Source: Erythrobacter sanguineus (GTDB lineage: Bacteria > Pseudomonadota > Alphaproteobacteria > Sphingomonadales > Sphingomonadaceae). Taken from it: a stretch of 64,000 nt of DNA. Location: positions 48,725 through 112,724 of the forward strand of contig CAMCUB010000007.1 of NCBI GenBank assembly GCA_945878845.1, in the 5' to 3' direction. How positions within the stretch are numbered: the stretch's first letter is position 1; each line of letters starts with the position of its first letter. Under the pieces are notes generated by a model that saw only the letters and a list, made by a program, of their open reading frames with translations, was not told the DNA's origin and ran no database searches. Of this stretch, positions 25,550 to 33,695 are shown piece after piece. Both the position numbers and the translations under genes were made by a program.

Positions 25550-27292
25550 GTGACCCCCTTCACCCCGCCGACCGCCGACCAGCTGCTCGCCATCCGCGTC
25601 AATGCCGGGATCGGCGAATTGGCCGAGACCGAACGCTTCGCCCACGCCGAAGCCGACCTTGTCGAAGCCATCGTCGCAGGTGTGGGCCAGTTCGCAGCGG
25701 GCGAATTCGCGCCATTGAACCGCAAGGGCGATCTGGAGGGCGCGAAGCTCGAAAACGGCGTGGTCCGCCTGCCCGAGGGCTTCGAGGCCGCCTATCACGC
25801 CTATGTCGAGCAGGGCTGGAACGCGATTGCCTCGCCCGCAGCCCACGGCGGTCAGGGCCTGCCCTTCACGCTGGCCTGCAACGTGCTCGAGAATCTCGGC
25901 GCGGCGAACATGGCCTTCACCCTGCTGCCGATGCTGAGCGTCGGCGCGGTCGAGGCGCTCGAACACCACGGCTCCCCCGCCCAGCAGGCGATGTATCTGC
26001 CCAAGCTGGTGAGCGGCGAATGGTCGGGCACCATGAACCTCACCGAGCCTGCCGCGGGAAGCGATGTCGGCGCGCTGCGCTCGACCGCCGAGCCCATCGA
26101 GGAAGGCGAGCACGCTGGCAAATTCAGGATCACCGGCCAGAAAATCTACATCACCTGGGGCGAGCATGACCTCGCCAAGAACATCATCCACCTCGTGCTG
26201 GCCCGCCTCCCCGGCGCGCCCGAGGGATCGCGCGGGATCTCGCTGTTCGTGGTGCCCAAATATCATGTGAACGCCGACGGCTCGCTCGGCCCGAGGAACG
26301 ACCTCCGCTGCGTCAGCCTCGAACACAAGCTCGGCATCAACGCCTCGCCCACCTGCGTCATGTCTTATGGCGACAATGGCGAGTGCATCGGCGAGCTGGT
26401 CGGCGCGCCCAACAAGGGGCTCGCGGCGATGTTCACGATGATGAACAATGCGCGGATCAATGTCGGCAATCAGGGCGCGCAGATCGCTGAGCGGGCGACC
26501 CAGCAGGCGCTCGCCTATGCCCGCGACCGGGTCCAGTCGGCGCGCGCGGGCTCGCCCGACAAGACCCCGGTGGCGATCATCGAGCACCCCGACGTGCGCC
26601 GCATGATCCTGCGCATGAAAGCGCTGACGGAGGGCGTGCGCGCGCTGCTCTACTATTGCGCCGGGCAGATCGATCGCGGCAATCTCGGGGATGAAGCCGC
26701 CAAGACCCGGGGCGAGATCATCGTGCCGCTCTTGAAGGCATGGGGCACCGATGTCGGCGTCGAGGTCTCCGGCCTCGGCATCCAGATCCACGGGGGCATG
26801 GGCTTCGTCGAGGAGACCGGCGCCGCTCAGCACTGGCGCGATTCGCGCATTGCGCCGATCTACGAAGGCACCAACGGCATTCAGGCGGCGGACCTTGTGA
26901 CCCGCAAGCTGGGGCTCGACGGGGGCGAGGCGCTGGTCGCGCTGTTCGAAGAGATCGCGCGCGAGGCGGCGGAGGAATATGCCCTCGCCGCGCTCGCCCG
27001 CGACTGCGCCAATGTCGCGCAGTGGATGCGGGACGATGCGAGTCTCGATGACAGGCTGGCGGGCAGCGTGCCGTTCTGCACCATGGCGGCAGTGTGCGTC
27101 GCCGGGTGGCAGCTGATGAAGCAGGCGCAGGCGGTCGCGGCGGGCGCGGCGCCGGAGCTGGCGGCGACCAAGCAGGTGACGGTGCGCTTCTTCCTCGACC
27201 GGATCGTGCCCGAGGCCGCCGGGCTCAAGGCCGGCGCGGTGGCGGGGGCGGACCTGCTCTACGCGCTCTCCGCCGAAGCGCTGGTCGCCTGA
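25550..27292 (+). CDS. Acyl-CoA dehydrogenase, long form with extra C-terminal domain
   Basis: A 580-residue FAD enzyme. TMNLTEPAAGSDVGALRSTA and KIYITWGEHDLAKNI belong to the middle domain, and GIQIHGGMGFVEETGAAQHW with IYEGTNGIQAADLVTRKLG to the C-terminal helical domain; the Glu in YEGTNGIQA fits the catalytic base. The additional 120-residue C-terminal extension is of the type found in DmdC-like enzymes. It oxidises an acyl-CoA to the enoyl-CoA; the chain specificity is not visible. The start is a GTG at 25550 with AAAGGA upstream; the track start at 25202 is inside the divergent tsaC gene. Confidence 0.9.
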   Translation: MTPFTPPTADQLLAIRVNAGIGELAETERFAHAEADLVEAIVAGVGQFAAGEFAPLNRKGDLEGAKLENGVVRLPEGFEAAYHAYVEQGWNAIASPAAHGGQGLPFTLACNVLENLGAANMAFTLLPMLSVGAVEALEHHGSPAQQAMYLPKLVSGEWSGTMNLTEPAAGSDVGALRSTAEPIEEGEHAGKFRITGQKIYITWGEHDLAKNIIHLVLARLPGAPEGSRGISLFVVPKYHVNADGSLGPRNDLRCVSLEHKLGINASPTCVMSYGDNGECIGELVGAPNKGLAAMFTMMNNARINVGNQGAQIAERATQQALAYARDRVQSARAGSPDKTPVAIIEHPDVRRMILRMKALTEGVRALLYYCAGQIDRGNLGDEAAKTRGEIIVPLLKAWGTDVGVEVSGLGIQIHGGMGFVEETGAAQHWRDSRIAPIYEGTNGIQAADLVTRKLGLDGGEALVALFEEIAREAAEEYALAALARDCANVAQWMRDDASLDDRLAGSVPFCTMAAVCVAGWQLMKQAQAVAAGAAPELAATKQVTVRFFLDRIVPEAAGLKAGAVAGADLLYALSAEALVA

Positions 27293-27293
27293 T

Positions 27294-28106
27294 ATGTCAG
27301 AGAGCGCGCTGGAGCGGATCGCCGCCGCGCTCGAACGCCTTGCGCCTCCGCCTCTGGCTCCGACCGACTGGCTGAGCGCGCCCGCCTATGTCTGGGAGGG
27401 CGAGCGGGCGCGCACGGTGCCGGTGCTTGATGCTCTGCCCTTGGGCGCCCTCCACGGGATCGACGCCCAAAAAGCTGCCTTGCGCGGCCTTTGCGCCCGC
27501 CTCGCTTCGGGCGCGGCGGCGCATGACGCGCTGCTGTGGGGCGCGCGGGGGATGGGCAAATCGGCGCTGGTGCGCGCCTGTGTCGCCGATGTGCAGAAGG
27601 AGACGAACGCCCTCGCCCTTGTCCAGATCGCCCCCGGCACGCTCCCCACCTTCCCCGCACTGATCGCCGAGCTTGCCGAGGTGAAGCGCGCCTTCCTCCT
27701 GTTCATCGACGATCTCGGCTTCGGCACCGAGGCGCGGGCGGAGATGCTCGCGCTCAGGAGCCTGCTCGAAGGCGGCATTGCGCCACGCCCCGCGCATATC
27801 CGCCTCGTCGTCACCGCCAACCGCCGCAGCATCGTCGAGCGCGAGGACACCTCGGGCGCGCTCCACGAACGCGACGAGCGCGACGATGCGCTGGCGCTGG
27901 CCGACCGCTTCGGGCTGACGCTGGGCTTCCACCCGGCGGACAAGGACACCTATCTCGCGATCCTCGAGGGCTACACCGCCCCGCTCGGCCTCGCCTTCGA
28001 TCCCGAGGAGGCGATGGCCTTCGCGATCCAGCGCGGCAACCGGTCAGGCCGCACCGCGCTGCAATTCGCCACGGAACTTGCCGGGCGCGCGGGGAAAACC
28101 CTCTAG
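27294..28106 (+). CDS. DUF815 family ATP-binding protein
   Basis: A 270-residue AAA-like ATPase. Walker A LLWGARGMGKSALVRA (about residue 84), Walker B AFLLFIDDLGFG, sensor-like IRLVVTANRRSIV and LADRFGLTLGF follow in order. Members are cytoplasmic ATPases of unknown role. The start is one base after the acyl-CoA dehydrogenase stop (TGATATG), so the two are likely co-translated. Its end overlaps the convergent sugar dehydrogenase gene by 4 bp. Confidence 0.88.
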   Translation: MSESALERIAAALERLAPPPLAPTDWLSAPAYVWEGERARTVPVLDALPLGALHGIDAQKAALRGLCARLASGAAAHDALLWGARGMGKSALVRACVADVQKETNALALVQIAPGTLPTFPALIAELAEVKRAFLLFIDDLGFGTEARAEMLALRSLLEGGIAPRPAHIRLVVTANRRSIVEREDTSGALHERDERDDALALADRFGLTLGFHPADKDTYLAILEGYTAPLGLAFDPEEAMAFAIQRGNRSGRTALQFATELAGRAGKTL

Positions 28107-29581
28107 TTGATCTTCTGCCCGGCCTGCTGGCGCAGGTAATCGGCCTCGAAGGCGGCGCGCGGGTCGGTCAGCTCCTTCGGGGGGAGCGGCTTGCCCACCA
28201 GCTGCGCGATCGCGGGAGCAGGCGCGGCGCTCGGCGAGCGGACGCGCCAAATAATCCCGGCGGTATCGTCCGACACCAGCAGCGAGCCGTCGGGCCCCCA
28301 CGTCACCCAGGTCGGCCGCCCGTGAGTCTTGCCGTCGCCGGTGAGGAAGCCGGTCAGCACCGGCTTGGGCTTGCCGACCGGATTGCCGCGCTCGTCGAAG
28401 TCGACGAACACCACGTCATAGCCCGAGGGCGGCTTGCGGTTCCACGAACCGTGCCGCGCGATGAAGGCCCCGCCGGCGAAGCCTGCGCCCATCCGGTCGC
28501 CCTCCTTGGAAAACACCAGCCCCAGCGCCGCCACGTGCGGCCCGAGCGCATATTCGGGCTTCCTCACATATTCCATCAGGAAACGCGGCATCGGCGCGTC
28601 GACACGGCGGTCGCGGTTGGTCCGGTAATAGACCCAGGGCCAGCCATATTGCGCGCCGACCGGCACATTGGTGAGGTAATCGGGGACCAGATCGCTGCCG
28701 AGCATGTCTCGCTCGTTCACAGTGGTCCACAGCTCGCCGCTCCAGGGCGAGAAATCGAGCCCGTTGGGATTGCGCAGGCCCGCTGCGAACTGGCGCTGGC
28801 GCTTGGTCGCGAAATCATACTCCCAGATCAGCGCGCGGCCTTCCTCGAGCTTCATGCCCGATTCGCCGATATTGCTGACCGAGCCGACCGCGACATAGAG
28901 CTGCTTGCCATCAGGCGAGAGCTTCAAGTTGCGCATCCAGTGCCCGCCGCCCGGCGCGAGGTCCATGACCTTGGTGCCCTTGCCGCTTACCGCGTCCGCC
29001 CCCAGCGCATAGGGGAAGGCCATCACGGCATTGTGGTTGCCGACATAAAGCGTGCCATCGGTCCAGGCGAGGCCCGAGGGCGAATCGAGGCCTTCGGCAG
29101 CGATCACCTTGCGGACCTCGGCCGTGCCATTGCCGTCGGCATCGCGCAGCAGCACGATCTGGTTGGGGGAGGCGCCGGTCGCCCCGGCCTGGGTCAACAG
29201 GCGCTCGGCGATCCAGCCCTTGATCGCGTCCATCACCCCGCCGCCGGCATTGTCGACTTGCGGCGCGCGGGTCAGGCTGACCAGCACATCGCCATTGGGC
29301 AGGGTGTAGAGCGTGCGCGGGTGCTCGAGCCCCTCGGCAAAGCGCACGACTTCCAGCCCCTCGGCGGGCGTCGGCGCTTCGCCTGCGGCCCAGCCCACGG
29401 GTTCGGCGACCTGCACCGTCGGGAAGGTCTGGGCGTCGGCCTCCTGCAGCACCGGGTCCTTGCCTGCGACCTCCTCGACGCTGAGGTCGGCGGTGTCGCC
29501 GCGGCTCACGAACCAGAGCCCGGCCCCGGTCACGACGATGAAGACAGCGAGAGCGATTGCGATTTTGCGGAAGAATGCCAT
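28103..29581 (-). CDS. PQQ-dependent sugar dehydrogenase, sorbosone dehydrogenase type
   Basis: About 492 residues. A single N-terminal membrane anchor or uncleaved signal (FFRKIAIALAVFIVVTGAGLWFV) precedes a six-bladed beta-propeller. Family marks include RFAEGLEHPRTLYTLPNGD, AVGSVSNIGESG, LRNPNGLDFSPWSGELWTTV and FIARHGSWNRKPPSGYDVVF. It should oxidise a sugar aldehyde in the periplasm with PQQ, passing electrons to the respiratory chain. The track start at 29662 crosses the divergent fRMsr gene; the ATG at 29581 is chosen though its ribosome binding site is weak. No PQQ biosynthesis genes are in the window. Confidence 0.85.
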   Translation of the reverse strand: MAFFRKIAIALAVFIVVTGAGLWFVSRGDTADLSVEEVAGKDPVLQEADAQTFPTVQVAEPVGWAAGEAPTPAEGLEVVRFAEGLEHPRTLYTLPNGDVLVSLTRAPQVDNAGGGVMDAIKGWIAERLLTQAGATGASPNQIVLLRDADGNGTAEVRKVIAAEGLDSPSGLAWTDGTLYVGNHNAVMAFPYALGADAVSGKGTKVMDLAPGGGHWMRNLKLSPDGKQLYVAVGSVSNIGESGMKLEEGRALIWEYDFATKRQRQFAAGLRNPNGLDFSPWSGELWTTVNERDMLGSDLVPDYLTNVPVGAQYGWPWVYYRTNRDRRVDAPMPRFLMEYVRKPEYALGPHVAALGLVFSKEGDRMGAGFAGGAFIARHGSWNRKPPSGYDVVFVDFDERGNPVGKPKPVLTGFLTGDGKTHGRPTWVTWGPDGSLLVSDDTAGIIWRVRSPSAAPAPAIAQLVGKPLPPKELTDPRAAFEADYLRQQAGQKIN

Positions 29582-29639
29582 GTGGCACGGGATAAAGCCG
29601 CGCCGCGCTGGCGGCAAGCGACGAAAGACCAGACCTGCG

Positions 29640-30140
29640 ATGTACGATTTCAAGCCCGACACCCCGCTCCCCGCGGACGAACTCTACCGCGAGCTCCTCG
29701 CCGCCGCCGGGGCACTGACCGAGGGCGAGCCCGATGCGGTCGCCAACATGGCCAATGTCGCGGCGCTCCTGTGGGAGTTCCTGCCCGATCTCAACTGGGC
29801 GGGGTTCTACCGGGTGGCACCGGCGAAGGGCGGCGGCGCGGAGGAACTGGTGCTCGGGCCGTTTGTGGGCCGCCCGGCCTGCATCCGCATCCCCTTCGGC
29901 AGCGGCGTGTGCGGGGCGGCGGCGCAAAGTCGCGCGACGCAACTTGTCGCGGACGTCCACGCCTTCCCCGGCCACATCGCCTGCGACGCCGCCAGCGCGA
30001 GCGAGCTGGTCGTGCCGGTGCTGCGCGACGGCGCGGTGATCGCGGTGATCGATCTCGACAGCCCCACCCCCGCCCGCTTCACCGAGGCCGATGCCAAGGG
30101 GATCGAGGCGCTCGCCGCGCTGCTCTCGGCCCGGATCTGA
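29640..30140 (+). CDS. Free methionine-(R)-sulfoxide reductase (GAF domain)
   Basis: A 166-residue GAF-fold enzyme that reduces free Met-R-sulfoxide using thioredoxin. Family marks are LLWEFLPDLNWAGFYRV, GRPACIRIPFGSGVCGAAA with two Cys, and FPGHIACDAASASELVVPV with the third Cys, matching the three-cysteine catalytic set of E. coli YebR/fRMsr. IDLDSPTPARFTEAD closes the domain. The ATG at 29640 agrees with the family; the track start at 29313 lies inside the opposite gene. Cytoplasmic, part of oxidative damage repair. Confidence 0.93.
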   Translation: MYDFKPDTPLPADELYRELLAAAGALTEGEPDAVANMANVAALLWEFLPDLNWAGFYRVAPAKGGGAEELVLGPFVGRPACIRIPFGSGVCGAAAQSRATQLVADVHAFPGHIACDAASASELVVPVLRDGAVIAVIDLDSPTPARFTEADAKGIEALAALLSARI

Positions 30141-30262
30141 CGGGCGGCGCCGATCCATCCCGAAACGGGACAGGAGTCACACCCCGCTTGGGCGCAGCGG
30201 CCTGACAGTGTTAGTCTTTTGCTAACCATCAGCTGACCTGGCTGATTCAGGGGGATTCGCCC

Positions 30263-31165
30263 ATGTCCAAGTCTGTCTCTACCCTTCCGCTCGCCGCGCT
30301 GGCGCTGCTGGCCGTCCCTGCTGCCGTGCAGGCGCAGAATTTCAGCGACCTGCCGCCGCTCGCCCCGATGGGCCAGAACGAACTGCGCGAACTGCCCGCC
30401 GACTTGCGCAGCGCGCCCACCCCTGCGCCGGTGACGGCGATCCGCCCAACCGAGACGGTGACGATTATCGACGGGGTCGAGACCATCACCCGCACCCGTT
30501 ACATCTCCGCGCCCGGCGCGCGGCCCCCGGCGCCGCAGGGCTATGCGCCGCAATATTTCCCTGGCCAGGGCTACGCCCCGCAGGGCCATGGCTACGGCTA
30601 TGCCGCCGCTGCTCCGGCCGTGTTCGAGCGCGAGCAGTGGATCGACGAATGCCGCCGTCGCACCCGCGGGCAGAATCGCGACCGCACCGGCCTCATCATC
30701 GGCGGCCTGCTCGGCGCGATCGGCGGCGGGATTGCCGGCTACGAGATCGCCGGCGCGGGTGACCGTGTGCTCGGCACCGTGCTCGGCGTGGGCGGCGGCG
30801 GGTTGATCGGCGGCCTCATCGGCAGCCTGTTCGACGGCGACAAGAAGAAGAACCTCTACGACTGCGAAGCCGCGCTCGACAGCTACCTGTCGGCCTATGG
30901 CGCTCCCGGTCCGCGTGTCGCCAGCCGCGAGATCGCCTATCCGGGCTACGGCTATGGCTATGGCTACCCGCAGGCCTATTCCTACGGCTACACCTATGCC
31001 CCGCCGGCGCAGGTGGTGATCGTGCCGGTGCGCACCGAGGTGCAGCAGCAGGTCGTCGTGCGCGAGATCGTGCGCGAGGAGCGCTACACCGTCCCCGGCG
31101 CAACGCGGATCATCGATCCCGCCCCGCGTCCGCGCCCGAGCAAGAAGATGCTGCGCCAGCGCTGA
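30263..31165 (+). CDS. Glycine-zipper secreted/outer-membrane-associated protein
   Basis: A 300-residue protein. Signal peptide LPLAALALLAVPAAVQAQ, then a Pro/Thr-rich part, a Tyr/Gly/Pro low-complexity stretch (GYAPQYFPGQGYAPQG), the glycine zipper LIIGGLLGAIGGGIAGYEIAG with a second GGGGLIGGLIGSLF, then another Tyr/Gly run and a basic tail ending RPSKKMLRQR. Glycine-zipper proteins of the 2TM type insert in or associate with membranes. Function unknown. It is followed by hairpins and a bidirectional terminator. Confidence 0.8.
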   Translation: MSKSVSTLPLAALALLAVPAAVQAQNFSDLPPLAPMGQNELRELPADLRSAPTPAPVTAIRPTETVTIIDGVETITRTRYISAPGARPPAPQGYAPQYFPGQGYAPQGHGYGYAAAAPAVFEREQWIDECRRRTRGQNRDRTGLIIGGLLGAIGGGIAGYEIAGAGDRVLGTVLGVGGGGLIGGLIGSLFDGDKKKNLYDCEAALDSYLSAYGAPGPRVASREIAYPGYGYGYGYPQAYSYGYTYAPPAQVVIVPVRTEVQQQVVVREIVREERYTVPGATRIIDPAPRPRPSKKMLRQR

Positions 31166-31181
31166 GTTTTTTCACGTGGAA

Positions 31182-31199
31182 CGCCCCCGTTTGGGGGCG
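31182..31199. repeat. Small GC hairpin ahead of the terminator
   Basis: CGCCCCC-GTTT-GGGGGCG, a 7-bp perfect stem just after the glycine-zipper gene. It could assist transcript end formation together with the larger terminator 8 bp on. Confidence 0.6.
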
Positions 31200-31205
31200 C
31201 AAGAG

Positions 31206-31244
31206 AAAAGCCCCGCAAGCTCAGGCGAACTTGCGGGGCTTTTT
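31206..31244. terminator. Bidirectional rho-independent terminator
   Basis: A perfect stem GCCCCGCAAG / CTTGCGGGGC with a 10-base loop, preceded by AAAA and followed by TTTTT. It separates the convergent glycine-zipper gene and parB and fits termination from both sides. Confidence 0.88.
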
Positions 31245-31264
31245 CGTGCCCGGACGCGCGTTTC

Positions 31265-32239
31265 TTAAATCTCTCCGCCCGTCAGCCGCTGGCACAGCAA
31301 ATCGAGCTGGTCGAGCGTCGTATAGCGGATCGTGATCGTGCCCTTGCGCGGGTCGCTTTCGGGCTTGATCTTGACCGTCAGGCCGAGAAATTCCTCGAGA
31401 TGCTGCTGCACCGCGACGATATCGGCGTTCTCGGTGCTGAGATAGGCGGGCTCGGCAGCGCGCTCCGGGCGCTTGGCCGGCTTGCGGGTGAGCGTCTCGA
31501 TATCGCGCACCGACAGCCCCTCGGCCACCGCGATCGCGGCCAGTTCGCGCGCGTCATCGCGGCCGATCAGCGCGCGGGCGTGGCCCATGGTCAGCTTGCC
31601 CTCCTGGATCAGGTCGAGCACATCATCCGGCAGCGTCACCAGCCGCATCATGTTGGCGACATGGCTGCGCGACTTTTCGACCATCTTTGCGATGTCGACC
31701 TGGATCAGCCCCTCTTCCTCGGCGAGGCGGTGATAGGCGCGCGCTTCCTCGACCGGATTGAGGTCCTCGCGCTGCAGGTTCTCGATCAGCGCGAGCGCCA
31801 TGACCTCGCGGTCTGACAGGGCGCGCACCAGCGCCGGGATCTCGTGCAGCCGCGCCTTCTGCGCCGCGCGCCAGCGGCGCTCGCCCGCGACCAGCTGGTA
31901 GCCGTCACCGGCGGGATTCGGGCGGACGATGATGGGTTGGATCACGCCCCTTGTCGCGATCGACGCGGCCAGCTCCTCGAGCGCGGCCTCATCGAAATAT
32001 TTGCGCGGGTTGCCGGGGAGCGGCTTGATGCTCGCCAGCGGCAGCATGCGCAGCGGCGAGGCACCGGGCTGCGGAGCCTCGGCCGCCGCAGTGGCAATCT
32101 CCTCGCGGCGCACCAGGGGCTCTTCGCGGCGGGTCTCGCCCAGCAAGGCGCCCAGCCCCTTGCCAAGGCGGCGCGGCTTGTCCGTTCCGGCGCGTGAAAT
32201 TGCCGTGATTTCAGCGGTTTGGTCAGTATTATCGGTCAT
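31265..32239 (-). CDS. parB: Chromosome partitioning protein ParB
   Basis: A 324-residue CTPase/DNA clamp that loads at parS and spreads. RRLGKGLGALLGE is near the N-terminus (the ParA-stimulating segment). Next come LPLASIKPLPGNPRKYFDE, the CTP-binding motif GERRWRAAQKA, IENLQREDLNPVEEARAY, the helix-turn-helix VDIAKMVEKSRSHVANMMRL that reads parS, and a C-terminal dimerisation part. The ATG at 32239 overlaps the parA stop (ATGA) and is chosen over the track start at 32314. Perfect parS sites begin about 0.9 kb upstream, inside rsmG. Confidence 0.97.
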   Translation of the reverse strand: MTDNTDQTAEITAISRAGTDKPRRLGKGLGALLGETRREEPLVRREEIATAAAEAPQPGASPLRMLPLASIKPLPGNPRKYFDEAALEELAASIATRGVIQPIIVRPNPAGDGYQLVAGERRWRAAQKARLHEIPALVRALSDREVMALALIENLQREDLNPVEEARAYHRLAEEEGLIQVDIAKMVEKSRSHVANMMRLVTLPDDVLDLIQEGKLTMGHARALIGRDDARELAAIAVAEGLSVRDIETLTRKPAKRPERAAEPAYLSTENADIVAVQQHLEEFLGLTVKIKPESDPRKGTITIRYTTLDQLDLLCQRLTGGEI

Positions 32240-33012
32240 GCCGCTTGTCTTTCTGCGGGAAAGCGCCCGATCAGTTCGCGTGCCAGCGCCATATAGGCGC
32301 GGCTGCCGGTGCAATGCTGGTCATAGATCAGCGCAGGCAGGCCGTGGCTCGGCGCCTCGGACAGGCGGACGTTGCGCGGGATCACCGTCTCGAACACCAG
32401 CTTGCCGAGGCAATCGCGCACGTCGTCCGACACCTGGTCGGTCAGCCGGTTGCGCCGGTCATACATGGTGAGCGCGACACCGATGATGCCGAGCTCGGGA
32501 TTGAAGCGCTGCTGCACCTGATCGACCGTCTGGAGCAGCTGGCTGAGGCCTTCCAGCGCGAAGAACTCGCATTGCAGCGGCACCAGCAGTGTGTTGGCGG
32601 CGCAGAGCGCGTTGAGCGTCAGCAGGCCGAGCGAGGGCGGGCAGTCGATGAAGCAGATGTCGTGCCCGGTATAGCCGGCCAGCGCGCGGTGGAGCCGGTG
32701 GGTGCGACCCTCGACCGCGACCAGCTCGACCTCGGCGCCCGACAGATCGACCGTCGCCGGGATGATGTCGAGCCGGGGGATCGCAGTCGGGACGATGGCT
32801 GATGCCAGCGCCACCTCGTCGACCAGCAGGTCATAGCTCGACACTTCGCGGTCGGCCGCGTGCACGCCCAGACCGGTCGAGGCATTGCCCTGCGGATCGA
32901 GGTCGATCAGCAGCGTGCGCCAGCCGGTCGCGGCCATCGCGGTGGCGATGTTGATCGCGGTGGTGGTCTTGCCCACTCCGCCCTTCTGATTAGCAATCGC
33001 GATGGTCAGCAT
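32236..33012 (-). CDS. parA: Chromosome partitioning ATPase ParA
   Basis: A 258-residue deviant Walker ATPase that moves ParB-parS complexes and segregates origins. AIANQKGGVGKTTTAINIAT is at the N-terminus with the signature Lys, LLIDLDPQGNASTGLG is the Walker A' region, and ICFIDCPPSLGLLTLNAL is Walker B. No N-terminal HTH, so it is the chromosomal (type Ib-like/Soj) form. The gene lies between rsmG and parB, the common chromosomal order, and overlaps parB by 4 bp. Confidence 0.97.
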   Translation of the reverse strand: MLTIAIANQKGGVGKTTTAINIATAMAATGWRTLLIDLDPQGNASTGLGVHAADREVSSYDLLVDEVALASAIVPTAIPRLDIIPATVDLSGAEVELVAVEGRTHRLHRALAGYTGHDICFIDCPPSLGLLTLNALCAANTLLVPLQCEFFALEGLSQLLQTVDQVQQRFNPELGIIGVALTMYDRRNRLTDQVSDDVRDCLGKLVFETVIPRNVRLSEAPSHGLPALIYDQHCTGSRAYMALARELIGRFPAERQAA

Positions 33013-33068
33013 GGTTTTCCTGTCCTTCCGCGCGCCGATTCATGGTGAATCCGCACAGGTTTCGCGCC

Positions 33069-33695
33069 TTAGACCTTCACGATGATCCCCGCCTCGGGAT
33101 CGGTCAAGGAATGTTTCACGTGAAACATTGCCCGAATCGAAGGCTTGAGCGCCTCCAATTCCTGCGCCGCAGAGCGCCCCTTGGGCAACACGTAAGCCGT
33201 GGCCCTTGTGGAGAAGGGTGCGGATAGATCGAGAAGTTTGGGGAGAGGTGCGAAGGCACGTGCCGAAATGGCGCGGGCGGGGAAAGGCGCGACGCGTTCG
33301 AGGCGTTGGCCTTCGACGCGGCATTTCGAGAGTTTCAGGGTGTCGATGACCCGCTGGAGGAACTCCACCCGCCGCGCGCGTGATTCGACCAGCACCACGG
33401 GCATGTTGGGGTTGAGTGCGGCGATCACCAGTCCGGGGAAGCCGGGGCCGCTGCCGAGATCGAGCCAGGGCCCACCCGCATTCGCGCCCAATGTTTCACG
33501 TGAAACATTTTCGATGAGCTGCGCCGAGTCGGCCATATGCCGCTGCCACAGGTGTGGCTCGGTCGCTTTGGCGATGAGGTTCTGGCGCTGGTTCTCCTCC
33601 AGCACCAGCGCGGCGAAGGCCTCAAGCCGCGCCATGCCCGCCGCGTCGGTCAGCCCGGCAACATAGGCGCGGGCTTCTTCCTCGGTGGTAATCAT
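33069..33695 (-). CDS. rsmG: 16S rRNA (guanine527-N7)-methyltransferase RsmG
   Basis: A 208-residue SAM enzyme that methylates G527 of 16S rRNA. The SAM loop reads [18 protein letters not shown], then [40 protein letters not shown] and [16 protein letters not shown] are family blocks. Two perfect parS palindromes lie inside the gene; they encode MFHVKH near the C-terminus and NVSRET in another frame upstream of the SAM loop. The start overlaps the mnmG stop (ATGA). It is followed by parA after a 56-bp gap. Confidence 0.95.
   Translation of the reverse strand: MITTEEEARAYVAGLTDAAGMARLEAFAALVLEENQRQNLIAKATEPHLWQRHMADSAQLIENVSRETLGANAGGPWLDLGSGPGFPGLVIAALNPNMPVVLVESRARRVEFLQRVIDTLKLSKCRVEGQRLERVAPFPARAISARAFAPLPKLLDLSAPFSTRATAYVLPKGRSAAQELEALKPSIRAMFHVKHSLTDPEAGIIVKV
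33112..33127. promoter_or_regulatory. parS site, perfect, inside rsmG 3' end
   Basis: TGTTTCACGTGAAACA, a complete palindrome equal to the classical ParB target. It is read as MFHVKH in the rsmG frame. Confidence 0.95.
33492..33507. promoter_or_regulatory. parS site, perfect, inside rsmG
   Basis: TGTTTCACGTGAAACA again, 380 bp from the previous one, read as NVSRET in RsmG, upstream of the SAM-binding loop. Two sites within one 627-bp gene. Confidence 0.95.

Noticed and set aside
27536-30205. 889-aa plus-strand ORF
   Set aside because: Crosses four real genes in the wrong frame or strand; composition typical of a shadow.
31168-31183. Possible ninth parS site (TTTTTCACGTGGAACG)
   Set aside because: Three mismatches and asymmetric; the CACGTG core alone is not enough.
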